NCBI RefSeq assembly: GCF_003594935.2
Contig: NZ_CP043342.1
Coordinates: 2,232,001 to 2,296,000, forward strand
Reading direction: 5' to 3'
Source of the DNA: Enterobacter huaxiensis
GTDB taxonomy: Bacteria; Pseudomonadota; Gammaproteobacteria; Enterobacterales; Enterobacteriaceae
DNA length: 64,000 bases
In this document: positions 51,661-59,258 of the stretch, piece by piece
How positions within the stretch are numbered: the stretch's first letter is position 1
Layout of the letters: every line of letters begins with the position of its first letter
Made by a program: the position numbers and the translations under genes
The notes under the pieces: generated by a model
Told to the model about the DNA's origin: nothing
Databases searched by the model: none
Seen by the model: the letters and a program-made list of their open reading frames with translations, nothing else

Positions 51661-52605
51661 ATGGATATGAGCGTTTCACCGTCCCCCGCGCCGCGGAGCA
51701 GGCTAAGCCGTCTTACCGCGCTGTTCTGGCGCAAGCCGTCGCTTGGGCTATTCCTGCTGTTGCTTGCGCCGCTAATGTGGTTTGGCATCGTCTATTTAGG
51801 ATCGCTCCTGACGCTGTTGTGGCAGGGGTTTTATACCTTCGACGACTTCACGATGTCGGTCACGCCGGACCTCACGTTCGCGAATCTGCGGGCGCTGTTC
51901 AACCCGGCCAACTACGACATCATCCTGCGCACGCTGGTGATGGCGATCGCCGTCACGCTGGCCAGCGCGATTCTGGCGTTTCCGATGGCCTGGTACATGG
52001 CACGCTACACTCGCGGCAGGTGGAAAGCCTTTTTCTATATCGCCGTGATGCTCCCCATGTGGGCCAGCTACATCGTTAAAGCCTATGCGTGGACGCTGCT
52101 GCTGGCGAAGGATGGCGTAGCGCAGTGGTTTCTTAGCCATATGGGGCTGGAGCCGATCCTGACCGCACTTCTTACGCTGCCGGCCGTTGGCGGTAATACC
52201 CTATCGACCTCGGGGCTGGGGCGCTTTCTGGTCTTCGTCTACATCTGGCTGCCGTTTATGATCCTGCCCGTACAGGCGGCGCTGGAAAGGCTGCCCGCGT
52301 CTTTACTGCAGGCATCGGCTGACCTCGGCGCGCGTCCTCGCCAGACCTTCCGCTACGTTGTTTTGCCGCTGGCGATACCTGGCATTGCGGCGGGGTCGAT
52401 ATTCACCTTCTCCCTGACGCTGGGGGATTTTATCGTCCCGCAGCTGGTGGGGCCGCCCGGGTATTTCATCGGCAACATGGTCTATTCCCAACAGGGCGCT
52501 ATCGGCAATATGCCCATGGCGGCCGCGTTCACGCTGGTGCCGATTGTTCTTATCTCTCTCTATCTGGCGTTCGTGAAGCGTCTGGGAGCGTTCGATGCAC
52601 TCTGA
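51661..52605 (+). CDS. ydcU: ABC transporter permease YdcU
   Basis: A 314-residue inner-membrane permease with six expected spans and the coupling loop [20 protein letters not shown], which contacts the ATPase. ATG 51661 behind GAGGAGAGG is preferred to an upstream frame inside ydcT. It overlaps ydcV by 11 bases. Confidence 0.92.
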   Translation: MDMSVSPSPAPRSRLSRLTALFWRKPSLGLFLLLLAPLMWFGIVYLGSLLTLLWQGFYTFDDFTMSVTPDLTFANLRALFNPANYDIILRTLVMAIAVTLASAILAFPMAWYMARYTRGRWKAFFYIAVMLPMWASYIVKAYAWTLLLAKDGVAQWFLSHMGLEPILTALLTLPAVGGNTLSTSGLGRFLVFVYIWLPFMILPVQAALERLPASLLQASADLGARPRQTFRYVVLPLAIPGIAAGSIFTFSLTLGDFIVPQLVGPPGYFIGNMVYSQQGAIGNMPMAAAFTLVPIVLISLYLAFVKRLGAFDAL

Positions 52606-53401
52606 GCGCGCACCGCTGTTCCTGAAAGTGGCGGCCTGGGGCGGGGTTATCTTCCTGCATTTCCCGCTGCTGATCATCGCCACCTATGCCTTCAATACGG
52701 AAGATGCCGCCTTTAGCTTCCCGCCGCAGGGGCTGACGCTGAAGTGGTTTAGCGTGGCGGCAGGACGAGGCGATATCATTGAATCAGTGACGTTGTCACT
52801 TCAAATCGCTGCGCTCTCTACCGCCATTGCGCTGGTACTTGGCACGCTTGCTGCAGCAGCGCTGTGGCGCAGCGAGTTCTTTGGCAAAAATGCCGTTTCT
52901 CTGCTGCTGTTGTTGCCGATTGCCCTGCCGGGCATTATCACCGGCCTGGCGCTGCTGACGGCGTTCAAGACCATCAATCTGGAGCCGGGGTTTTTCACCA
53001 TAGTCGTTGGGCACGCCACCTTCTGCGTGGTGGTGGTGTTTAACAACGTGATTGCCCGGTTCAGGCGCACCTCCTGGAGCCTGGTTGAGGCGTCGATGGA
53101 TTTAGGTGCCGACGGCTGGCAAACCTTCCGCTACGTGGTGCTACCCAACCTTGGGTCAGCGCTGCTGGCGGGCGGCATGCTGGCGTTTGCACTGTCGTTT
53201 GATGAGATTATCGTGACGACATTTACGGCGGGGCACGAGCGCACGTTACCGCTGTGGTTGCTGAACCAGCTTGGCCGTCCCCGCGACGTGCCGGTGACCA
53301 ACGTGGTCGCGCTGCTGGTGATGCTGGTCACAACCATCCCCATTCTGGGAGCCTGGTGGCTAACCCGCGACGGCGAAGATATCGCTGGCAGCGGAAAATA
53401 A
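52595..53401 (+). CDS. ydcV: ABC transporter permease YdcV
   Basis: A 268-residue partner permease (PotC-like) with the EAA loop [20 protein letters not shown] and a following [14 protein letters not shown] segment. The overlap with ydcU indicates translational coupling. Confidence 0.92.
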   Translation: MHSERAPLFLKVAAWGGVIFLHFPLLIIATYAFNTEDAAFSFPPQGLTLKWFSVAAGRGDIIESVTLSLQIAALSTAIALVLGTLAAAALWRSEFFGKNAVSLLLLLPIALPGIITGLALLTAFKTINLEPGFFTIVVGHATFCVVVVFNNVIARFRRTSWSLVEASMDLGADGWQTFRYVVLPNLGSALLAGGMLAFALSFDEIIVTTFTAGHERTLPLWLLNQLGRPRDVPVTNVVALLVMLVTTIPILGAWWLTRDGEDIAGSGK

Positions 53402-53425
53402 CGTCGATTTCAACGGGACAATGCT

Positions 53426-54850
53426 ATGCAAAATCTACTGCTGATTAATGGTGAACTGATTGCCGGCGAAGGGGAAAAACAGCCGGTCTATAATCCCGCC
53501 ACCGGAGAGGTGCTGCTGGAGATCGCTGAAGCCTCTGCTGCACAGGTGGATGCCGCCGTGCAGGCAGCCGATCGCGCGTTTGGAGCCTGGGGCCAGACGA
53601 CGCCAAAAGCCCGTTCTGAATATCTGTTAAGGCTGGCAGATGTGATTGAAGCGCATGCGCAGGAGTTTGCTCGACTGGAGTCCCTAAACTGCGGCAAGCC
53701 GCTGCACTGCGCGTTGGGGGATGAAATTCCCGCCGTGGTCGATGTCTTCCGCTTCTTTGCCGGGGCGGCACGCTGCCTGAACGGGCTTGCCGCCGGGGAA
53801 TATCTTGAGGGGCATACCTCGATGATCCGCCGCGATCCGGTAGGCGTGGTTGCCTCCATTGCGCCGTGGAACTACCCGCTGATGATGGCGGCCTGGAAGC
53901 TGGCGCCCGCGCTGGCGGCAGGAAACTGCGTGGTCATAAAGCCCTCCGAGATCACCCCGCTGACGGCCCTGAAGCTCGCTGAGCTGGCCAAAGAGATCTT
54001 CCCGGCGGGCGTGCTGAATGTTCTCTTTGGACGCGGCAAAACCGTGGGCGACCCGCTCACCGGGCATGTGAAGGTGCGCATGGTCTCGCTTACCGGCTCC
54101 ATTGCGACCGGAGAGCATATCATCGGCCATACGGCCTCGACGGTTAAACGTACGCATATGGAGCTGGGCGGTAAAGCGCCGGTTATTGTCTTTGACGATG
54201 CCGATCTGGATGCGGTGGTGGAAGGTGTGCGCACCTTCGGCTTCTACAATGCCGGACAGGATTGTACCGCGGCCTGCCGCATCTATGCCCAGAAGGGAAT
54301 TTATGATGCGCTGGTTGAAAAGCTCGGGGCCGCCGTTGCCAGCCTGAAGATGGGCGCGCCGGAAGATGAGTCCACCGAGCTGGGTCCGCTGAGTTCTGCT
54401 GCTCACCTGGCGCGCGTTTGCAGTGCGGTTGATGACGCCAAAGCGCTGGGCCATATCAGCGTCGTGACCGGCGGGAGCAAGAAAGAGGGGCCCGGTTATT
54501 ACTTCCAGCCAACCCTGCTGGCCGGAGCGAAGCAGGATGACGCGATCGTTCAGCGCGAGGTGTTTGGTCCCGTGGTCAGCGTGACGGCGTTCGACGATGA
54601 GGCGCAGGTGCTGGCCTGGGCCAACGATTCCCAATACGGGCTTGCCTCGTCCGTCTGGACAACCGACGTTGGGCGCGCGCATCGCCTGAGCGCGCGGCTG
54701 CAGTACGGCTGCACCTGGGTCAATACCCATTTCATGCTGGTGAGCGAAATGCCTCACGGCGGCATGAAGCTATCGGGCTACGGGAAGGATATGTCGGTGT
54801 ACGGGCTGGAGGATTATACCGTCGTGCGGCATGTCATGATAAAACACTAA
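53426..54850 (+). CDS. patD: Gamma-aminobutyraldehyde dehydrogenase PatD
   Basis: A 474-residue aldehyde dehydrogenase that oxidises 4-aminobutanal to GABA in putrescine breakdown. Active-site residues are Glu246 ([16 protein letters not shown]) and Cys280 ([15 protein letters not shown]); GSIATG of the NAD-binding fold is present. Its place at the end of the putrescine-type transporter operon ties import to catabolism. The pairing aminotransferase is not in this window. Confidence 0.93.
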   Translation: MQNLLLINGELIAGEGEKQPVYNPATGEVLLEIAEASAAQVDAAVQAADRAFGAWGQTTPKARSEYLLRLADVIEAHAQEFARLESLNCGKPLHCALGDEIPAVVDVFRFFAGAARCLNGLAAGEYLEGHTSMIRRDPVGVVASIAPWNYPLMMAAWKLAPALAAGNCVVIKPSEITPLTALKLAELAKEIFPAGVLNVLFGRGKTVGDPLTGHVKVRMVSLTGSIATGEHIIGHTASTVKRTHMELGGKAPVIVFDDADLDAVVEGVRTFGFYNAGQDCTAACRIYAQKGIYDALVEKLGAAVASLKMGAPEDESTELGPLSSAAHLARVCSAVDDAKALGHISVVTGGSKKEGPGYYFQPTLLAGAKQDDAIVQREVFGPVVSVTAFDDEAQVLAWANDSQYGLASSVWTTDVGRAHRLSARLQYGCTWVNTHFMLVSEMPHGGMKLSGYGKDMSVYGLEDYTVVRHVMIKH

Positions 54851-54859
54851 GAGCAGAAC

Positions 54860-54884
54860 CCCGGCAGCCTTCGCTGCCGGGTAT
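54860..54884. terminator. Bidirectional terminator between patD and the DUF1869 gene
   Basis: CCCGGCAG and CTGCCGGG form an eight-pair stem with loop CCTTCG. Confidence 0.75.
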
Positions 54885-54890
54885 TTCGTC

Positions 54891-55073
54891 CTACCAGCCG
54901 CATACCTCGTGTTCATTTTCGGTATCGTAAGCCCGGACGGTATTCACCAGGTCTTTGACCACGTCTGCCGCGACGTCAGGGATTAACAGCTCCATCGGGG
55001 CCTGAGTTTCATAATCCACCGACACGCCGTTGCTGTTATTGGTGACGGTCACGGTATAAGTTGCCTTACCCAT
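54891..55073 (-). CDS. DUF1869 protein
   Basis: A 60-residue protein (GKATYTVTVTNNSNGVSVDY, then VDYETQAPMELLIPDV) of the DUF1869 family of enterobacterial small proteins, function unknown. It lies three bases after the DUF1971 gene, probably as the last gene of that operon. Confidence 0.8.
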   Translation of the reverse strand: MGKATYTVTVTNNSNGVSVDYETQAPMELLIPDVAADVVKDLVNTVRAYDTENEHEVCGW

Positions 55074-55076
55074 GGT

Positions 55077-55430
55077 TTACTCCTTATGCGTGTTAACCAC
55101 TTTACCAATACCCGCACCGGTCAGCGTGACCTCAGGATCGGCGAAAAAGTCGATATTGAAGTAGGTATCGTCGGTTAACAGCTCGATGCGGTGCCACTTC
55201 TGCGGCGGGGAAATGCCAAAAGAACCGGCTTCAATCACCAGCTCAAGATCCGGCTCCGTGGCATCGCCATCGGCAAAGCCAAAATAGCGCACGGCACCCT
55301 GCATAACGGACAGGCGCCCGTAGACCCCGGCTTTTGTATTGTGATGGGTGAAGAGGGCCTGCGGCGCGGTTTCTTTATTCCAGAACGGGGTGGCGCGGGT
55401 ATGAACAAAATTCTCAGGAATACGTAGCAT
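55077..55430 (-). CDS. DUF1971 cupin protein, YeaR-like, copy B
   Basis: A 117-residue small cupin: MLRIPENFVHTRATPFWNKE, LSVMQGAVRYFGFADGDA, and PPQKWHRIELLTDDTYFNID with the metal-type His. The family includes YeaR, which is induced by nitrate and nitric oxide in E. coli, and the tellurite-linked TehB extension. It is a tandem paralogue of the gene upstream. ATG 55430 follows AAGGAAACC. Confidence 0.82.
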   Translation of the reverse strand: MLRIPENFVHTRATPFWNKETAPQALFTHHNTKAGVYGRLSVMQGAVRYFGFADGDATEPDLELVIEAGSFGISPPQKWHRIELLTDDTYFNIDFFADPEVTLTGAGIGKVVNTHKE

Positions 55431-55457
55431 AATGGTTTCCTTTTCGGTGTCAGGCAC

Positions 55458-55784
55458 TTAAAGAGACTTCAGCACGTCGGGTTCGACAAAGAAGTCGATA
55501 TTAAACAGGGTGTCATCCGTCATGACTTCGATGTGGTGCCATCTCTCAGGCGGAAAAACGCCGAAATGACCCGCATCGATAATCAGCTCGCTGTCAGGCT
55601 CTGGCGTGAATTCATCAGCATAGCCTAAATAACGTACCGCTCCCTGCGAGACCGAAAGGCGAGGATAAACGCCAGGGCAAGTGCCCGTGTCGAGATGCCG
55701 CTGAAAAATTCCTGCGGGTGCCGTCTCTTTGTTCCAGAAAGGTGTGGAACGGGTGTGAATACAACTTTGCGGAATGCGTAGCAT
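55458..55784 (-). CDS. DUF1971 cupin protein, YeaR-like, copy A
   Basis: A 108-residue paralogue of copy B (MLRIPQSCIHTRSTPFWNKE; FPPERWHHIEVMTDDTLFNI). The two genes share direction and spacing and arose by tandem duplication. An NsrR-like palindrome lies 62 bases upstream, suggesting nitric-oxide control, as known for yeaR-yoaG. Confidence 0.82.
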   Translation of the reverse strand: MLRIPQSCIHTRSTPFWNKETAPAGIFQRHLDTGTCPGVYPRLSVSQGAVRYLGYADEFTPEPDSELIIDAGHFGVFPPERWHHIEVMTDDTLFNIDFFVEPDVLKSL

Positions 55785-55845
55785 GTGTCCTCCCTTAAAA
55801 GCCTGCCTCTATTACACTGCTTTCTGACGGGGAGGATTTATCAAA

Positions 55846-55867
55846 AAGTGCATTTATAATGCATGTT
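55846..55867. promoter_or_regulatory. Candidate NsrR-binding palindrome
   Basis: GCATTTATAATGC is the core of an inverted repeat flanked by AAGT and ATGTT, close to the AAGATGCATTTAAAATACAT type of NsrR site. It lies upstream of the YeaR-like pair, whose E. coli homologue is repressed by NsrR. Confidence 0.5.
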
Positions 55868-56036
55868 ATCCCAAAAGATGACCTGGCTTGCCCTACGATT
55901 GTTACATGCCATACCCAGTTGTTATTATCCATAATAATTAAGTGGTTATGATGTAACGAAAAAACTTGATCTGTGTCAACGTATGACGCATATTGCGTGC
56001 GGTTATTTTTACGGCACAGGTAAACAGGTAAACAGA

Positions 56037-56210
56037 ATGACGTTGTATCATAAGATGTTGGTTTTTTACGCAATCATGGCGTCCATCTGCGCACTTATTA
56101 CCTGGTTCCTGACAAAAGATAAAAAACGTATTCGGCTGCTGAGCGCATTTCTGGTCGGGTCTACCTGGCCGATGAGCTTCCCCGTTGCGCTGCTGATTTC
56201 ACTTTTCTGA
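56037..56210 (+). CDS. ortT: Orphan toxin OrtT (GhoT family)
   Basis: A 57-residue two-span membrane peptide (LYHKMLVFYAIMASICALIT, KDKKRIRLLSAFLVGSTWPM, ending LLISLF) that matches OrtT (YdcX). In E. coli OrtT damages the membrane and slows growth during stringent-type stress and has no antitoxin. Synteny with ydcSTUV-patD agrees with E. coli. ATG 56037 was chosen; upstream codons are not conserved. Confidence 0.88.
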   Translation: MTLYHKMLVFYAIMASICALITWFLTKDKKRIRLLSAFLVGSTWPMSFPVALLISLF

Positions 56211-56296
56211 ACCACGCTTCCCGTTTTAAAAACCGGCTATAGCATTCCTGTACTGATGGCTGTATAAATACACAGTACATCAACAAAGGAATGCTT

Positions 56297-57049
56297 ATGA
56301 ACAGCTTGTATTCACAGATAGCCGGCTGCCATGTACGCTGGCACGATCTTCCCGGCACCGGCGATCCCTTGGTGTTCGTCCACGGTCTTGGCTGTGCCTC
56401 TTCTTATGAATATCCCCGCGTAGTAAGTGACCCTCATTTTGGTACGCGCAGAGCCATTCTTATCGATCTCCCCGGCAGCGGCTACAGCGACAAACCCGCA
56501 GACTATAGCTATCGCACCAGCCAGCAGGCGCAGGTGGTCGTTGAGGTGTTGAAATACCTCAAACTCGAATCGTTCTGGCTGTATGGGCACAGCATGGGGG
56601 GCAGTATTGCCATCGAAACGGCGGCCTTGCTCCCCTCCGGCCTGAAGGGACTGATCGTCTCAGAGCCTAATTTCCATGCGGGTGGCGGCACGTTCAGCCG
56701 CGGAATTGCCGCGCAGGCCGAGTCTGAGTTTGTGGAACGGGGATACAAGGCGATGCTCCAGGCAGAGACATCCGCCTGGGCGGGAAGTTTGCAGAGCAAT
56801 GCCCCATATGCCGTGTGGCGCGAGGCGTCAAGCCTGGTGGCTGGCGTTGAACCCGAATGGGCAACGCAGTTCTTATCGTTAACCTGCCCGGTGACCCTCA
56901 TTTTTGGCGCATGGTCTTTACCCGATCCGGATTTCGACGAAATTCAGCAGCAGGGCGTGACGATAAAAATCATACCCGAAGCCGGGCACTCAATGTCGTG
57001 GGAAAACCCGTCAGCGCTGGCGCAGGCGTTAGCCGACTGCATGACGTAA
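56297..57049 (+). CDS. Alpha/beta hydrolase
   Basis: A 250-residue hydrolase with oxyanion motif VFVHGLGCA, nucleophile elbow YGHSMGGS (Ser99), an acid near residue 210 (SLPDPDFD) and the final His in EAGHSMSWENP. It is likely an esterase or haloperoxidase-like enzyme; the substrate is unknown. ATG 56297 is six bases after AAGGA; an in-frame ATG at 56291 abuts it. Confidence 0.82.
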   Translation: MNSLYSQIAGCHVRWHDLPGTGDPLVFVHGLGCASSYEYPRVVSDPHFGTRRAILIDLPGSGYSDKPADYSYRTSQQAQVVVEVLKYLKLESFWLYGHSMGGSIAIETAALLPSGLKGLIVSEPNFHAGGGTFSRGIAAQAESEFVERGYKAMLQAETSAWAGSLQSNAPYAVWREASSLVAGVEPEWATQFLSLTCPVTLIFGAWSLPDPDFDEIQQQGVTIKIIPEAGHSMSWENPSALAQALADCMT

Positions 57050-57057
57050 GCGTAACA

Positions 57058-57075
57058 GCCCGCACTGCTGCGGGC
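57058..57075. terminator. Hairpin between the hydrolase and srfC
   Basis: GCCCGCA-CTGC-TGCGGGC; it can serve the two convergent genes. No T tract on the plus side. Confidence 0.55.
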
Positions 57076-57083
57076 GGAAAACG

Positions 57084-59258
57084 TTAGCGCAAAATAGCCT
57101 GGAGCTGTTTACGTGCGGCAGGCTGAACGTCGTGCGGATGCTGATAGTCAATGTTATCGATGGCCCGGCTATAAAGCGCCACCAGCCAGTCGTAAACGTA
57201 GACGGTAGCAGCATGAACAGGCTGCTCGCCCAGGCGGGTAAGGCGCGGCGTAGCGCTGCTGACGACAGGCGTAACAAAAATTGCCTGACCTTTACGGACC
57301 CGGCTTGCCGGACGTTCTGACGCCGGCGTCTGCTCATACCCGAGCCAGCCAACGAAGTTCCCTATCACCGCATGAAGTTGTGCCGCGCTGCCTTTATCTG
57401 CCTCAACGATACGCTGCAGCTGCAGCGGCAGATTCAGGCGATAGCTTGAGACGATCAGCACGTCGGCAATCTGCTGTAGCACCGCCGGCTCCAGGCCTAA
57501 ACGGGCTGCCGCGGCGTCATTTCGGCTCCACTGGCGCAGATGGTTAATCCAGACCTTATGCGCGAGACGCGCGTTGTCTTTGGTCTGGAGAGCGCCGCTG
57601 CTTTCCGGCGTGCCCTCCGCGAACAGATCAATCACGTCGGTAAACAGCCCGTTGACCTGTTCTTCCCGGGGCTGCTGAACCGCCAGCAGCGTCTCAAAGG
57701 CTTTCAACGGCGGCAGAAGTCCTTCAAGCAGCTCACCGTGTCGTGCGGCACTGTTTTGCAGCATGCGCACCATATTTTCCGCCTGAGCACGTCTTTCGCC
57801 CGGCGCAAGCGCGAGCGGTGACAGGTAAGCCTGCATCAGCGAGGAGAGGTCCTGCTGCAATAGCCGTTTCAACGCACGCAGCCGCTCCTGACGCTGCGCC
57901 GCCAGGGTGGCCTGTGATAGCCACTCGATCACGCGCTGCATGCTGTGCGTATCCAGCGCCTGCAGCGTACCCCAGCGCAGGCCCGGTTTACCCAGCAGCT
58001 GCTGCACGGCCTCATCGAGATTTTGCTTCGTGGTAAAACGCGCGTCGTGCGGCGTGATGGCCCAGACCAGCCCCGGCAGCGCGGACGCTTCGGGAGGCTG
58101 TGTCTCTTTGACCCAGTTCAGCAGCGTTTTGGCCGTTTTGGCCGTTTGCGCATGCTGCGCGGTCGCGTTACAGATAACCAGCACGTCGGGCTGCAGCTGC
58201 TGGCGATAGTGCTCAAGCAGCCACAGGCTTTTCGCCTGGGTCAGCAGCGGCGTGTTCTCGACGGAGAGCGCCGGGATATCAATGATGTCGACATTATCAA
58301 GCACGCAGCCTTCAACCGGCAGCACCAGCTCACGGGTCAGTAACGCCAGCGTGTCGACGGGAATGCTGATGGCGTTAAGCATCTCGCCGTTGCTCACTGG
58401 ATGCAGCAGCGCTTCCTGGGCTCCCGGCGCGGAAAGATCGTCGTGCGTCAGAAAACCTTCGCCCGGCAGGCCAAAATTATCCACCAGCAGGCTCAGCGGG
58501 GCGGCGAGCGTGGGGGCATGGCTGGTCTGGTGGAGAACATGCGCGAGCTTAAGCCACTGCTGGGTTAACTCCTGTTGTTCTCCCCACAGCAGCGACCAGA
58601 CGCTGGCGCGGGTGCTGAGATCGAGCGACGGAACCAGCAGCGCAAACTGGTGCCACAGGGCGTCATCGATCTGTTGTTTTGCGACCGGCACGGTACCTTG
58701 CCAGAAGCGAGCTATCGCACCGACTTCCTGCGAGGCGATCCCCGGAACGCCCTGCGGCTGACGCAGGGCGCGCCATTTTTCAAGCCGGGTTTCAATGACC
58801 GATTTTTCCACCGGGCGGATCTGCGGGTGCAGCGTGGTGCGCGCAATAAACAGCTGCACCAGTTCGGCTTCGGTCACCAGGCTCAGGCGCAGGGGGAAAG
58901 CCTCATCGGCAATCTCACGCTGTTCACGGGTAAAGCGAATGGCCATATTCGTCAGGGCATGGCCCGGATTAATATGCGAGAAGTAGTCGAAAGTACGCTG
59001 GCCGGGCGTTACGTTCAGCCGACCGTTACCGCTGCCGCACAGTGACGTCAGCAGGTGGGCTTTCGCCGCCTGAGAATGGCCGTACAAGCCAATGCTGCTC
59101 GGGTTGGCAAACGCGCGGTCGATCGCCTGTTCCCGCGCCTGCGCGGCGTTTAATCGCGCCAGCAGGGCATCGGCATCGTTATCCAGCATCGGGGCGTGCA
59201 GGCGCGTCTCGTTAATCCACTCGATTAAGGCCTGAGTGGTGGCAGTCGTCGCAGTCAT
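57084..59258 (-). CDS. srfC: SrfC, putative GTPase-like effector
   Basis: A 724-residue member of the SrfC family, third gene of srfABC. It carries degenerate GTPase-like elements: a P-loop-like GHSQAAKA at residues 60-67, IIDIPAL near 327 and WAITPHDARF near 402, followed by a helical C-terminal half, reminiscent of dynamin-like proteins. That reading is mine and unverified. In Salmonella srfABC is SsrB- and flagella-linked; it was named a virulence factor on regulation, not mechanism. Its ATG overlaps the srfB stop. Confidence 0.85.
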   Translation of the reverse strand: MTATTATTQALIEWINETRLHAPMLDNDADALLARLNAAQAREQAIDRAFANPSSIGLYGHSQAAKAHLLTSLCGSGNGRLNVTPGQRTFDYFSHINPGHALTNMAIRFTREQREIADEAFPLRLSLVTEAELVQLFIARTTLHPQIRPVEKSVIETRLEKWRALRQPQGVPGIASQEVGAIARFWQGTVPVAKQQIDDALWHQFALLVPSLDLSTRASVWSLLWGEQQELTQQWLKLAHVLHQTSHAPTLAAPLSLLVDNFGLPGEGFLTHDDLSAPGAQEALLHPVSNGEMLNAISIPVDTLALLTRELVLPVEGCVLDNVDIIDIPALSVENTPLLTQAKSLWLLEHYRQQLQPDVLVICNATAQHAQTAKTAKTLLNWVKETQPPEASALPGLVWAITPHDARFTTKQNLDEAVQQLLGKPGLRWGTLQALDTHSMQRVIEWLSQATLAAQRQERLRALKRLLQQDLSSLMQAYLSPLALAPGERRAQAENMVRMLQNSAARHGELLEGLLPPLKAFETLLAVQQPREEQVNGLFTDVIDLFAEGTPESSGALQTKDNARLAHKVWINHLRQWSRNDAAAARLGLEPAVLQQIADVLIVSSYRLNLPLQLQRIVEADKGSAAQLHAVIGNFVGWLGYEQTPASERPASRVRKGQAIFVTPVVSSATPRLTRLGEQPVHAATVYVYDWLVALYSRAIDNIDYQHPHDVQPAARKQLQAILR

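Noticed and set aside
53684..54757. 357-residue minus-strand open frame opposite patD
   Set aside because: Antisense shadow; composition is Arg/His/Gln-rich without family features, while patD carries all catalytic residues.
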